Source: Lobosporangium transversale (Eukaryota > Mortierellomycota > Mortierellomycetes > Mortierellales > Mortierellaceae). From it: a stretch of 64,000 bases of DNA. This document shows positions 1 to 13,777 of this stretch, piece after piece (the stretch's first letter is position 1; the number at the start of each line of letters is the position of its first letter). Where the stretch lies: the NCBI RefSeq assembly GCF_002105155.1, contig NW_019029061.1, positions 29,152 through 93,151 of the forward strand, given 5' to 3'. The position numbers and the translations under genes were made by a program. The notes beneath the pieces were generated by a model that saw only the letters and a list, made by a program, of their open reading frames with translations, did no database searches and was not told the origin of the DNA.

Positions 1-2769
1 GAGGGACGTGTTGGATACAGACGCAGATTAGCATCACCTACTACAGATGCGTGCTTAAACATCATGTCCATTGAAGTCATGTGTCGGATATTAAAAGGTC
101 GGTTGTTGCTGCTGCCTTGTGCGTCAACGTCGTCAGTGGTATGGGGGCTCGTGGTTTCGCTTTCTTCCACAGGAGTCTGCTCAGATAGTGTGTCAACAAC
201 TGTAGTCTGAGCCGGAATGAAGCTGTTTCTCTTCATTTGCACGCTCTCCGAGATTACAGGGATGGGTGCGGTTTTAATCTCCTGGGTAACCTTGCTTAAC
301 GAGAGAGCTGCGGCCTTGGCTTGAATGGCCTTGATATTTTCGTCCGTCAATCCGGCCAACTCCTTGAATTCTTGAAACTCCTCGTCGCTTAGGTAATCAA
401 ACGCCTCTAGAATCTCAGCCTCCTCCGATGTCAACTCTATACCTTCACCAATGATCAGTCCACCGTGCTGGGCAATGGCGCCTGCCACTGCTGCTGCTGC
501 TGCTGCTTCACGCTCTGCTTCTGCCTTGGCCTGAGCAGCCCGCTTGGCGCGTCGCTCACGACGTCGAGCTTGCTTTATATCTGCATCACGAGCTTGAATG
601 GCTTCATCGAGCGAAAGACCCTTCGCCTTATAGGCCTCAATTTCTTTGCGGAACTTTTTGGCGCGTTCACGACGAAGAGCCGCAGCAGTGGGGACGGGAG
701 GGCAGCCCTGCATGCTTGTGCCAGACAACGGAGTGACAGTAGTGGTATTATGGGAACGATGATGCCGACGAAGAGTTCGGATCGATTTTGTCGAGATAGT
801 GGCTACCAATAAGGGGCGAATTTGATTTGAGGTTGGTGCTGCTGCTGCTAGGATACGCATTTTGTGCGCCTGGCGCTGCTGAAGCGCCCTCTTATTAAAG
901 GCTGTTCTGCGTCTCTTCACAGTGACCGTACGAGCCACAGCCAAGAAGCCCTCAAGTTCACGCTTCTCAACCGCACGTTGGCTGATACCAAAAATGTCAC
1001 CGGGTGAGACAGGGTGAAGCTTGAGCGAGACAGACCGTGCAAGAGTGTTGGATCGTGACAAGAAACCAGTGCCTGAAAAGATAGATTTGGGTGACATGGG
1101 AGTAGTGGGTGATATTGGTGAGACGGGTGACATGTATCCCTTGCGCCCCGAAGTTGAGACTGCGAGTGAAAGTGCGGGGGGAGGAGATATGGGGAGCCGA
1201 GGTTGATTCTCGTATGTGGACTTTCCAAGCGATGCCACTGAGACACTCCTTCGCAAATCTCGAATAACTGCCTGTACATTCTCGACCTCTGGCTCCTCAT
1301 CTTCTTCCCGGATGTGAGCCAAACCTGGGACCTTCGAGCCGTCTTCATCGTCATCTTCACCAAGTTTGATATCCAGAATAGAAATGGCATCATCTGCAAC
1401 TACCTTCTCTTTCCTGTCAGCATAAAGATCAATCTCCTTCATAGTGTTGGGTGACTCCGCAGGCAGACCTTGTGCAATTCTAGCCTCCATTCTCAAAATA
1501 GCTTGAGCACCTTTGTATCCATGCTCGCGCTCCAGTGCAGCGATTCGCTCCTGTTCCAAGACTCTGGCGCGCGTATCCAATTTCTCTTGAAGTTGCTCTT
1601 CAGTCAAGTCACGCTCCTCACGGTATGCGTAGATTGCATGGTAAAATGCGCTTGAGAACCGGCGAAGGTCAGCCCCCATCAAATGTCGAGTGTCCCAGTT
1701 GGGTTTGAATTCATTAAGACCAAAACAGCATGATCCAGGGAAGACAGCTAGTTTGCTGTGGGAGATTTGATTGAATGCTTGCTGATCAACCAAAGCACAG
1801 CAAAGATCAAGAATTTCAACAAAAAGGTATCGATTCAATTCAGGAAGCATGCCCAACAATTCGAAAAAGAAGCGGCCTAATTTAAGTACGTCGAATACAA
1901 TCATGACAGTGTTAAGATCGATAATACCATTATATGATAATAAATAATAATATAATAAAAATACAAGCACAGCATCAAGGCACTGAAGGACTACCGCATA
2001 CGCAGCCCCAACTGAACAAAAAAAAAAAAAAATTACCGTTGGGATTCTGAAACATTTCCTGAATATGTGGTGGAATGAGTGGGGGATATGTCCTGGAGAG
2101 TGCAGTAGTGAGCAATCCTGCGACAGTGTCGATGCGCATCATCTTGACTGAAAACAGATGACTCTTGCGTGGGTTCGCCAACATTGAGAGTCCCGCTTCG
2201 ACCGAGGGGACATGGAAAGGATTACGAAAAAGGTGTGGATGCCTGAGACCTGCATGAGTGTAAATTTGGAAATTTGGTAAAATTTTTTGTTTGTGCGTGA
2301 GTTATTGCAATGATGTTTGTGTACCATTAGAATACATGCAAATGCAGTAATGGATGGCACGTGTGACAGAACGGAACGCGACGGGAAGACTTCAAAATAC
2401 GAATCAAGCCAAACAAATTCTGGGTTAATTGTGTGCCACGCGCATGGGCGTTGACGGAATAAACAAATACCCTGGAAAAACAAAATAAAAATAAAATCAT
2501 TGTGAAGAGGATGAAAGACAAAAATGAAAAAGAAAGAGCATGGTATGATTGTTTCCAGCACACGAAGATGGAACGGACATTGGGCATAAAATACAATGCA
2601 GGGTTCAAGGTCCAAGGAACAGGGGGAGAAAGGAGATGGAGCAAGGGGATGGAACAAAGGAAGAAGCATACCTCGCATTTTGATCTCTTCGATACACATC
2701 ATGATGACCTTGTGCGAGAACTGAATAGGCATCAGATCCATGACGGGCATCATGTCGGCTTTGCTAACA
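1..2769 (-). CDS. RhoGAP-domain-like protein (3' part, runs off left edge; 5' end unresolved)
   Basis: Minus-strand gene, open at base 1. The clear exons are about 2769-2672 (contains IQFSHKVIMMCIEEIKMRG), 2249-2037 (RIDTVAGLLTTALSRTYPP) and 2011-1. The last continues with FFFELLGMLPELNRYLF and SHSKLAVFPGSCCFG, then a long charged, Ser/Pro-rich tail with an Arg/Ala/Glu-rich coiled-coil-like stretch around 480-700. The order of a CIEEI-like helix, a VAGLL..PPLIP segment, an LP.LNRYLF helix and a KLAV.FGS-like segment matches the RhoGAP fold, which stimulates GTP hydrolysis by Rho GTPases. Donors GTATGC (before 2672) and GTAATT (before 2037) and acceptors at 2250 and 2012 fit in phase. The piece between 2672 and 2249 did not resolve into a clean exon, so I cannot place the catalytic arginine finger. 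More upstream exons are likely. Confidence 0.6.
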
Positions 2770-2797
2770 CTGCTATTTATTCTAATATGGGAAATGG

Positions 2798-2834
2798 AAA
2801 ATAAAATAAAATAAAATAAAATAAAATAAAATAA
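2798..2834. repeat. (AAAAT)n microsatellite
   Basis: About seven tandem copies of AAAAT lie just upstream of the most 5' RhoGAP-like exon seen. Confidence 0.9.
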
Positions 2835-5800
2835 GTATAAGTATAATCGAAAATATGGATAGGTACCATTCAGATATGTCTCAATTAATAACGCGTCTAG
2901 GTATTATTATATTTGTTTCAGACACAACACAACAACAGATTGATGAAATGCATTACATTATTCTGCATGATGGTAAGTGAAATGGGCAAATAAAGAAATG
3001 CTCCGGAGAGATACATTCAGCTTTTGCATACATTCGGTTGCATTATTTGCATGCCAAATGAATGTCATTAAGCTTTCAGCTCATCATTACTGTGGATCAA
3101 CCCCTGGTTGTACTTTTGTTTTTTTGGGCTAGTCCTGATTTACAATGGCTCTATCATTTCAAATCATCCCTCTCAAATATATTTGTTGCCAGTATAACTA
3201 CATCAAAACCCAGAATCTTTTGTTTGTTTGTTTTTTGTTGCCATTTGGCTGCTGTAATAAATTGAGCAGCATTCACATCCCAATGATACCTGGAAAAACC
3301 AATGATCACAAAAAAAAAAACGTGGCATTGAGTGATGAGCAGTTTCTCTCCATCTTCATTTACAAGAAGAGAAAGAGCACAGGGCAACATCATATCAAGA
3401 CAGACAGTGATAAAAAAAAAAAAAAAAAAAAAAAAAGCGACATGCAGGTCGGGCAAATTCCGATGTCTAGTGGTTCCCTTCTTCCCGCCCATCACTTCTC
3501 TCCCGCCAATTACCCCCTGCCTATTACCCATTCCTTCGAGCATAACTAAGCATGCACAGTTGCATGTTATGTGCAGCATCCTATACGATCGATGATTCGT
3601 CTTTAACTAGTGCTATTTTTTGTTTTCGGCTTTTTTACCTGATTGAAGATGAATGTCCCTTATGCATAGTGGCGGAATGAAACAAGGCTGTTGTAAGGGT
3701 TGAAATGTAACGTTGCTTAGCAATGCACAACCTCCGATGGATCTAATCAGTTTTCACTGAATCAACTTGCTTCCTTTCTACTGACAAAGGAGACAATAAC
3801 TGCTGTCGAAGCTGAAGATCTGCAACGGCTGCTGTAGTAGCTTATAGTGCGTAATGCAGAATATTAATAGAGTGATATCGGCTGAGTTGCACCAAGTCCG
3901 ACGGGAAACGATGTACTTCTCCTGAGCTTGGACCCTGACCGTTAATTTTTTTTTTTTTTGTTTTTCTCTCACTGAAGCTGAATTGCTAACTGACGCAAAT
4001 TTTATGTATGCAGTGAAGTAGCTATGAGAAATGAAGGAGTCTGGCTGAAAGGAAAGAGAAAGAAAGTAAAGATGTAGCTGAGTATTGTGTTTGTATGTAA
4101 AGTGTTTATGTGAGTGGGCGAAGAAAAAAAAAAAGGGGGGGGAGGAAAGAAGGAAAGGGGAGCGTGCCAGGCTGGGAGAATGAAATCAACCTAATAATCA
4201 AGACGAAGAATGACGATGACGCAGATTGGAACAAAGACAGGTCGAGGAGGGAAAAGAAAAGAAAGAATTAGAGAAAGAGAGAATACGTATAAAGGACTAA
4301 GGATGGAAGTAGAGAATAAAAAAAGAATGCTGTTGTGTAAAATATAATGTTGATGCAAGGGACATAGACGTACTGTACTGGATAGATGGCAAGTGATGAA
4401 TGAGATAAAGGAAAGAGAAGAAAGGAAGAACAGATTCCTTCAAGCAATGGACAAGAAGAGAAAAGAAAAGGAGACTGTTTTAAATTAGGAGGCAGGGATG
4501 AACAAGTGCATGAACGGGCCCCAACAAGTGGACAAATGGACAAATGGGCAAGCGGACAAAAATGGTTCTTTGTCAATAAGCAAGTCCCCGAAGGAAAGAG
4601 GAAGGCGGGTTGGGTAAAAAGACAAGCGTTTGTTCGGTCATCATTGCGTTCCTGTTTGGAAGGCTTTTATTTCTTTTTATTGGCAGCAGGGCACTGTTAG
4701 TTTAGTGTGTCACAAGAAAGGGACAAGGCCAGGAACAAAGAAGTGAGAGCAACTTAAATCTGATTTCAATAAGATTGTTTTTGTTTGTATTGAGTAAACT
4801 TACAAATTTTCGTTTACCACATTTGCATTCACTCGCTCTATCCTGCAATTGAGCGTTAGACTAAACAATATATTATTACATTAATCTTTCGGTAGTTGAA
4901 TAAACGATAACAATTTAACAATTACAGAGTGGATGAATTAGCTGGGTCGTACAAAATGAATGGATAAAGAGCAGCAGACAAGCACTCCGAACCTGAATCG
5001 AAAGAGTATCTGCTCTTTCTCTTTTCCTCTTTTCCTTCCGCTCTCTGTCTCTCTTACTCTCGCTTTTTGAGCGACTAAATAGGACAAGAGGACCCTCAAC
5101 CTCCTATTTCTCCATCTTCTTTTTTTCTTTCTTCTGCATTGTTTGTTGCTCTGTCTCACACACGGAGCTCCTACTGTGGTCCATCACTCATGACTTTTGT
5201 ATACTTCTGTAGCGTTCTTTAATTCTTAAGGAGACTAGAGAAGTAGAGGAAGAATAGAAGAATAAGAGGAGAAGGAAGGAAAGGAGAGAGGAGAACCATG
5301 GCTGAATAGGGAGATCCTTGCCTGTCTCCTAATTCATTATGCTCTTTTGGATCGGGCACATTGCCGCTTCGCAAATTCGACACGACCTTTGTTTTCTTTC
5401 TCACACGTTTAATCTTGCGTAATTGGCTCTCAATCAACTCGTCAGTCAATAATACACATGCTCTTGGTCATTTATCCACCGAAAAATATGTGAATGTGTT
5501 CTGCCTCAGTTGTATTTCATTTGTTTCTGTTATTAGGACGAATCCTACCTTGTCAGCCAATCATAATGATATTCATATAGCCTCAAAAATTTGGTTTCCC
5601 TCTCTCAATTGGATTACGACCAAAAAAAAAAAAAAAAAAAGGACAACTAGAGATCATATCCGAAGCCCTTGGTGTTTCGAACTGACTCCTCAACAGAGAT
5701 AAAAACGAAAATGACTTCCTCATATGCCTCGATTGCTTTATCCAGAAATTTAAAAATACCTAATTCTCAATCCAGACACTATTTGTTTGGTTGCGTGTGC

Positions 5801-7196
5801 ATAGAGCATCACGTTTCCAGAACTAACGTGCACGACGCTGTCGATCATGCATTTTACAAACCCAAATAGCGTCTGAACCACATCAAAAAGTATAAAAGAA
5901 AAGTCTGGGCTTGGGAGATGCTTACACCATCGCTACCGTCATGGAATCACGTAAATAGAATGGATGTGGAGGCGCATATGACCGTGATCATTAGTATAAT
6001 TGTCACCATGCACCTTTGGCGAACCTTGCGTTCCAAAAAAAGAACACATGTCCTGTAATGCTGTTGACCGAAGCATTTGTAATAATCCCTGAGGCTATTG
6101 AGGCTTTAATTATTAAGGAGGGATGTTTTTCATTTATTTGCAGCATATCGTCTCCTGTCGATGAAATCGACCAAAAGGAATTATCTGTCATCCTTTTTTT
6201 TCTCCTTTATATTTTATTAATCACACTTGGCACTCACCGAATCTATTACAACATTGTGATATGCCTATAACCCTTTTTTCTTTCTTGGAAGGTTCAATAG
6301 TCGGTATACATACAATGGATAAGTTGCCACGCAATCTCCTGTTTCTCCGGACATCTTGTTTTGGCTCCCCAATTCTTGGTGTTTTGGATTTCCATATGAA
6401 GGTCGTTTGTACAATAACAATGAACGCACGCACACGCACAAAAATCTTTTCACTTAAATTAAGGCTCTTACCTATCTGAATCGTTCACAAAAAAAAATGA
6501 GCAAATCTTTTTTATTTTTTTTATGGCGGGCGAAATATGATATACACATATATATATATAATATATATGATAGATCATCAAAGGAGGTGGCAGAGCCATG
6601 TGCGATGAGACTTAATTAAAAGCGAGAGCAAGAGCGACAAAAAAGTCTGGTTCCGCACCGAAAAAAAGTAACCCTATCGGGGATTGGGTTACATACCATT
6701 CATACATTCATAAACCTCGCATGGCTATCAGTTGAAAGTCCTCCACCGATTAGAGATAACACTTAATTTAAAGTTGAACGATGACATATGAATGCATTCG
6801 GTCAGTCGAAGGAGCGAATGTGTCTATGTTGCGTGTTTGAATGCCTAACTTTCTGAAAGCATAACCCCATTTTTTTGTGGAGTGGAGCACCATAAAGTAG
6901 CGAAATTTCTACATAATGGCAGAGGGCTCAGATCCCTGGGCCGCCCTTTTGTGTCCTCACTAACTCTAGAAACCAGATATTTAGCTTTGAGCAGAGTGTA
7001 CAGTATGTTATATATACATAATTCGAGAATGGTTTCAACAAAGGAAAAGAGATAAATTCTGAGAGCCATATGCATAGGAACCACAATCGATTGCCATTTT
7101 TTGCCACCAAACTTTACGCACTACAATTTTACATTGAGTGCTCTCCTTCTTCATAGAAACCCCAAGTACCTCTTCTGTTGGCAGGGCCTAGCACCT

Positions 7197-7234
<38 letters not shown>

Positions 7235-9940
7235 TAAACTACTACATCTATACAAAAATATACATTGTAAGGATGAATCAAAAATAGAATTAAGGATGTG
7301 TCAGACCATGCCATGCACCACTACACTGGGAATCTAGGTCGCATACCAGTGTAAAAGTATATCCATACTCTGTTTGTTTAAATTGCCATGTTTTTTCCTG
7401 CAATGGAACATGTATAATTTGTGTTCAGTTTTTGATGCACCAAGGCGTCATGTTCGTTCGCGGGAAAAACAAGACAAGGGAGGAATTAGGTTCAGTCCAT
7501 GCATGTCCAAATCCATGAGATACAATACAATGTTGAATGGCTTAGTTTAACGTAGCCTATTACAGTTGTGCATGTACCTCTTTGGCATTCTATTGGAGAT
7601 CTTCTGGCCAAAGATGAGATGAGAGCACAATCTCAGAGGTCAGCTGACATACGCCACCGTGGAGCCAACCTTTTCAAAGAGTGAGACACCACTCTACAGA
7701 TTTATATATTTATATAATATATAACTACGAGGATATTTGCCTTGGAATAGGGCTGCTCTACGACTAGGCAATGGACCTAATAAAAGATCTTTGACTTGGG
7801 CATTAGCTTAAAGCTGTCATGTCAATTGAAATATTTATACATTGATGACAGAGAAACGTGTTGTGAGTACATTCAATATTTCAAATGGTTTTGGACACTT
7901 GTCATCCCTGCCAATAACAGTTCATTGTAATGCTAAGCCTCTGTGTGTACGCCCATCTCCATAATCTACTCCCTTTTATGCCATACGTAAGACTAATACG
8001 CGAATACGATTTGACAACAGAAACACGCGTTTAACGCCTTTTTTTTTTTTTTTTTTTTTTTTCCTCTCCTACTTGGGCATACCAATAACTTTGCATGTCT
8101 GACTCCATTCCTGTGTCCATGCATTAATTCTGGATTGGGGGGGGGAGGGGGAAATACATGTATGATCTCTCATACCTTGAATCATATGGTATAAGGAGAT
8201 TTTCTTTTGTTTTTCCTGATCGTAAACGCGTGTTATGAGATTGCATGCATAGCGCAACATGAGTGATTTGTAATGGGTGGCGAGAGATCTTTCAAGATGT
8301 TATGTGAGCGTGATATATGCAGTATGCGATCTCGGATTTTTTTCTGTTTGTTCCATCAATCTCATGAGGACTATTATTTTCTAGTACAAATAAACATGTA
8401 GAGCAAAAAAAAAAAAAAATAAAGAAGATTGGATGGGAGAGAGAAAACCATGATAAATAACCACAACTTTAACGGGAAAGGTCATAAACATGTAACACGC
8501 GACGCGGAAGATTTTTTTTTTTTACAATGATTTTGATGCGAATGGGAGTACAAAGAACAAATCTTTAGAAAGTATATGTCTGATAAGCAATTAGTCAGGA
8601 ACAGTGAACAAAAGAAAAAAAAGCTAAGATCATATGCAGGCGTATCAACAGGGTAGCGCTGATGCTTTTTTTTTTTATGTATATATATATAATAGTTCTG
8701 CCATGGACACCTTATGTGTGCATCATGCTAAACCTAGAATGATTTCTGTATATTTCAAGCATAAGCGCTAGTGCAAGATGAGGGGGCTGAGGCTGTTCCT
8801 AGACCAAGTATCGATCTAACAAAGACTAAAAGTCACGTATTCAGTATATTCAGTATACAATTTGTATTACATTGTGTACAAACATTTACATGGTTCCCAT
8901 TATATATACATATTATATCCTCTGTAAATTATACATGTTTGTTAAATGTATTGGTAGAATATGCATGTTGTTTTATTTACCTGCAAGGTATGTTTAAAAA
9001 CAAAGAGCTGGTGGGATGGGATAGACGGGATGGACTGTGGGGTGTAGTTGAGCGAGATTCAGTTGTAACGCGGCACAGCATGGCATCGTTTAAAAGACAC
9101 AACATTCGCTGGGAAGATGGAATGCCAACAGTGGCATTTTAACTCTTTTTCTGTTTTGTCCATGTATATTTTATACAATGTATGTATACTATCGATGACA
9201 TCGACAACAGGAATTAGGATGTCTTTGGGTCGCCTGATATCCGTGGCTCTCACACGCATGCATTCGCATCAAATCATTACACCAAAACAAACATCCTCTT
9301 TTATTTTATTTTTGATTTTTATTTTTGATTTTATTTTTGATTTTGATTTATTTTGATGGGGTTGGTCTCAAATCTCCAAGAACACTTGGAAAAGATGAAT
9401 GAAAGAACCATTGGGCATCATTCATGAAACTCAAGTTCATGACATTGAACTTGTTGATCATGACTTTTTGATTTCAATGCCATTATTTTAGTTTGAAAAA
9501 AGGTTTTCTTTCTTTTCTTCCTCACCTTTTTTGATTGATATTCCTCCTTCTGTCTCCCCCAACTTCTGTCCCCCATCCAAATCATAACAAAGGACTCAAA
9601 CATGTCCTTTTATTTCATGTCTCAATCCATCCAACATTCAACTAGACACATCATTGGAAACATGGCATGCATTTTGTTGTGTCTTAAAAGTTAAAAGTCA
9701 TGTTTACCCCACGTCTTTTTTTTTTTTTTTCTTTTACTTTGACAGAGTGACACATTGCCCGCATTGCCTGCAAGAGTTAAAAGTGTATTCAGTACATTCG
9801 GTAAATATTATGTACATACATCTTGTAACAACATCACATTACAGAATAACAGAAAGGAAAAATAAAGAGCTCCTCCCCACAAAAAAAATAAAATAAAATA
9901 AAATAGAAAAGTAAAATAAAGTAAAAGATCCACGCGACTT
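2835..9940. other. long AT-rich stretch without a convincing gene
   Basis: About 7 kb with stops in all frames. It contains many homopolymer tracts, for example A17 near 3414, A18 near 5623, A32 near 7200, T22 near 8040 and T16 near 9718. There is also TA-rich satellite-like sequence near 6546-6568 and 7700-7725, and a GATTTTTATTTTT-type degenerate repeat at 9300-9355. Apart from one weak exon candidate (about 5290-5445, minus) I see only short chance ORFs. It may include UTRs of the flanking genes or an unannotated non-coding transcript. Confidence 0.6.
5290..5445 (-). CDS. possible orphan exon, charged peptide
   Basis: The minus strand reads LTDELIESQLRKIKRVRKK followed by TKVVSNLRSGNVPDPKEHNE. 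This is a soluble, highly charged stretch of about 50 residues, unlike the low-complexity chance ORFs around it. It has no ATG at its start and would need an upstream acceptor (AG near 5460) and a downstream donor. It could be a distant 5' exon of the RhoGAP-like gene, but the 2.5 kb gap would be an unusually long intron here. It may equally be a decayed gene or chance. Confidence 0.2.
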
Positions 9941-9943
9941 TTC

Positions 9944-10225
9944 CTCTCTCTCTCTCTCTCTCTCTTTCTCTTTCTCTTTTGGAGTTCTCGTTGGATCTTT
10001 GTTATTCTCAAATTCCTTTCTTCTCATAGATCTTTAATTAGTTTTCTCCGTCTTCTCATCCTCATCCTTCACACACTCTCTCTCCTTCCCTTTTCCTCTT
10101 TCTTCTTTCTTCTTTTGTTCATTCATTCTTTTCTCCTCCAACCCTTGCCTTTTTACATATACGCACAATTACCTGCTCTATCTATCTATCTTTCTGTCTA
10201 TCTGTCTATCTCTTAATATTCCTTC
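9944..10225 (+). promoter_or_regulatory. CT-rich tract upstream of the PAS-like gene
   Basis: The 280 bases before the start codon at 10242 are strongly pyrimidine-rich on the plus strand. They include (TC)n at about 9944-9985 and TCTA/TCTG repeats at 10179-10210. CT-rich leaders of this kind are common just upstream of fungal start codons. A promoter or 5'UTR role is inferred from position. Confidence 0.45.
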
Positions 10226-10241
10226 TTTTTTCTTCTGAACC

Positions 10242-12972
10242 ATGCATTCCCTTGCTGACTGTCCACTTCGCACTTATGCCTATATCACTACCACAAACAC
10301 ATACCCACACCAAATCCTCGCTCTCGATCATGCTGCACTCAATCTTTTTTCCAATTTCTGCAACAACAACAACGACAACAACAACAATAGCAACTGTTCC
10401 TCTGATGAAGATTCATTGACTCAACACCAACAGCAGCATGCCCGCATTATGGACTATCTACATGGCAAAGATATCTCCCATGTTCTCTTGCCTGATCAAA
10501 ATTCAAATCTCTCCACAGCATATGGCAATGAACTTGACTCACACACTCTCCATTCCTTCATCGTCGCTGAAAATATCCTTCATGAATGCAGTAACATTAT
10601 CAGCAACAAAGGTAGTAACAGTAATAGGAGAACTAGCTCAAGCTTGAGTTGCGCCCGACCTCAAAGGCGACTACATGGATGTATTCATTCTGTTAGCAGA
10701 ACGACATTATCATCAGAGATCTCTCATGTAATCAAAGATCAGAGTCATAGACCCAGTTCAAGTCAAGATCAAAATGATCACAATCAGGTTAAACACAAAC
10801 AACAAAAACAACACGACATTCCATACCGCATTTTCGTGTTGAAGGACGTGACACAGATCTATGACCTCGCACTAGCAGCACAGGAGAATGTCTTGCAACA
10901 ACAGTATCAATTGCGACGATCCTCCCGATTCATGCGACCATTGTCCACACCCGTATGTACATTCACATCATCATTATCATCATCTTCGTCATCTCCGTCG
11001 GCGATATCAGAAGCAGGAACACCATCTTCCACTTTAGCGTCTTTTGGCTCATTAGCACCATTGTCTCTTGTATCCGATGATACTTTTGCAATCAACACAA
11101 ACGTGACCTATCAAAAACTCTATTTAAAGGACAGAACTCATGATTGGTCTGAAACCCTGCATGTCAATGTTCACCCCACGCGCTCATCTTCGTCATCATC
11201 CTCCGCTTCGTCCTCCTCCTTTTCCTCCACATCCTCCTCTACTTCCACTTCCACTTCCACATCTTTATCTTCTGTTCAATCCTATTGCTCTTCCTCTTCT
11301 CCTTCTTCTTCTTCTTCGTGCTCACTCTCATCAACTCCAACATCTGCATCATATACTGATTCAACCATGCCATTTGAGCATCAAAAAGCTCACCACCAAA
11401 CACAACAAGATGCAGGGTTGCTTATGTTACATGTTACTCGATTTGGTACGGTTGATCATGCTTTTGTCATACATCAGCACCAAACACAACCACAACACCA
11501 ACAGCAGCAGCAACAACAACAGCACAGCATCACTTATTCTCATCCACCACTTTCCCACGATAATGTTCTTTCTGCCAGCGCTTTGAAAGCTCCCACCAAC
11601 ACCTCTATCTTGTCTTGTGTTCACCCAGATGATCTGCGTGCTCTCTGTCAGGGTCTTGACCGACTTTGTAAATCATCATCCTCCTCCTCATTGGGCACAG
11701 CCCCATTCACAACAACATTTAGGGTTCGCTGGCGAGCTTCAGACAGCTATAGCAATAGCATTAAGGCTAGCGTGGGAGAAAAACAAGCAGTAGTCTCTCG
11801 AGGAGGGCGACAAGAGATTGAGGAGGGAAAGAAGGATGAGAGCGTATTGTTACCCCTGAGTGGTCAGGATAAAAATGGATTTTCGCGTGTCATTGAGTTC
11901 CAAGGAGAGCTATATCAAGAATGGGTCGATCCAACCACCTCTGCACCCGATCCAGCAAGGGCAACCAAGATCTGGGTCCGTCAACCAAACAAAGACGAAT
12001 TTGACTATATTTGGGTAGAGATACAGGGTACTCACTCCAAGGGACAGCCCATGCTTGTGGTCAGACCATTGATGATGGGAGAAATCCAAGAGATGCGCAT
12101 GAGCGCTTTGTCCATGATGTCCACATATGGCACCATCAACCAGAAACCTTACGTTTCATCTTCTTCAACCCTTCTTTCTAAATCTGCTACCTCTTCATCT
12201 CCACCTTCATCTTCCTCCACTAATTCTACTACCTACAAGGCCATTGAGAAGGACAGTAAAGAATGGAGAAAGAACCAATTCAAGCGGTTGGGACAAGAAG
12301 AAACTCTGCGACTTCCAAAGCAGTTGAATGCTACTTCCCTGACGAACTTGAAGATGACTACTACCGCCATTGGCTCTTCTTCAACCTCCTCTGCTGTTAC
12401 TTCTACTTCAAAGCAGAACAATACTAGGAAATTGGGCCACAAGCCAGGCTCTCTTTCATTCAGTAAACTACCCTCCAGCACTGCCTTCACCACCCTATTG
12501 ACCACCTCGCCTTGTCAGCAACATCCTTCATATTCAAACTCATATTTCCATGAACCAGACCCATCCTCATCTAATAATAACACTGCCATCAATAAGATTG
12601 ATAAAAACAACAACATCAATGCCATCGATGAATGTGGCGGTGAAGTGATGGCAGCGAACGTCTCAACGATGCTTGCTTATTCAAGCGGCTCATCGACCCC
12701 TTGGTCCATCTTCATGTCCATCGCGTTGGACGCATGGAAGCAATGGATCCAGACTGTCGATGCAGGTCAGAGTCATTTCCAAGCCTGGTGGGAATACATT
12801 GTTGATCTGACGATTGATCAGTTGATCGACGGTGTATCTTTTGGATTGGTTCTTTTGGGGGTGGATGGAGAACAACAACTTCAGCCTCAACAATTTTATG
12901 AAGAGCAAGATCGACAGTTGCACCAAAAATATTTGGCAAAGAAGCAGTTGCTTGTCCAACATCAAGGACAAG

Positions 12973-13015
<43 letters not shown>

Positions 13016-13352
13016 GCAGCAGCAGCAGCAGCAGCAGCACCGACTTGAGGAAATGTTGTCAAAACGCCAACAGCGAAAACTTGCTGCTATCCATCGCATG
13101 AGCCAGATGTTACATCAATACCCAAATATTGAAGGAGCTGTCCACACTTTGGGTAACAGCTGGTTGGGTCGAAAAATCAGAAACCGTCTGGAGCATAAAT
13201 TGGACATGGCTGCAGACCAAGTTGTAAGCTGGTGGTATAATAGTGAAGTACCAACAACAGCAACAATCACTGTCTTGGCAACGGAGGAAGAGATAGCTTT
13301 GGAAGCAGCAGTAGTAACTGTAACATCAGAACCTCTTGAACTGAGATCGTAA
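10242..13352 (+). CDS. PAS-fold-like Ser/Gln-rich protein, 1036 aa, single exon
   Basis: One uninterrupted reading frame. Two regions look like PAS sensor modules. The first ends with YRIFVLKDVTQI at residues 194-206. The second starts near VTRFGTVDHAFVI (about 398) and continues to VHPDDLRALCQGLDRL (about 460) and FRVRWRA (about 491); the HPDD..L...L..L signature is typical of PAS_3-type folds. The second module continues to about residue 620 (IWVRQPNKDEFDYIWVEIQG). Between and after these are long Ser runs (about 230-360, 655-680), Gln runs (about 412-430) and a 20-residue poly-Gln (about 913-933). Such proteins are usually sensory or transcriptional regulators, but I see no DNA-binding domain or kinase here, so the output is unknown. 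The C-terminal ~200 residues contain amphipathic, Trp-rich helices but no clear membrane span. A further 5' exon cannot be excluded. Confidence 0.75.
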
Positions 13353-13438
13353 CTCTCAACAATAACACACACCCTGCCCTTTCCAACCACTACAGCTACA
13401 GTCTATAGAGTATTTATTTTGTATTTTTGTTGTTTTTT

Positions 13439-13440
<2 letters not shown>

Positions 13441-13471
<31 letters not shown>

Positions 13472-13498
13472 CCGTTTCCGTTTCCGTTTCCGTTTTCG
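13441..13498. repeat. (GTTTTC)n / (GTTTCC)n hexamer microsatellite
   Basis: About ten hexamer units, changing from GTTTTC to GTTTCC partway. They lie 90 bp after the PAS-like stop codon, in the probable 3'UTR or convergent spacer. A second short stretch of the same motif follows at 13520-13545. Confidence 0.9.
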
Positions 13499-13777
13499 CT
13501 TTCATTTTTCGTATTCGTGTTTGTTTTTCGTTTTCGTTTCCGTTTTTTCACGTATTATATTTGTACAACACTCTGTAATATATAAAACAAAATAAACTAA
13601 ACTAAACTAAAATAAGAGTCTTTTGATACAATGAAAATAATAATAAAAGCTATAATAAAAATGGCTGAATGGCATTATTGAGGTCCGATAAGATCCTTCA
13701 GCTTGGTGTCGTTCGAAATATTTCTCTCTACTCTTTATATGATGTCAGGACCTGCTTCACATTGGGCACGGCGTGGT

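Noticed and set aside
12690-13062. Minus-strand ORFs rich in Leu or Val opposite the poly-Gln region
   Set aside because: They are simple complements of the CAA/CAG tract of the PAS-like gene.
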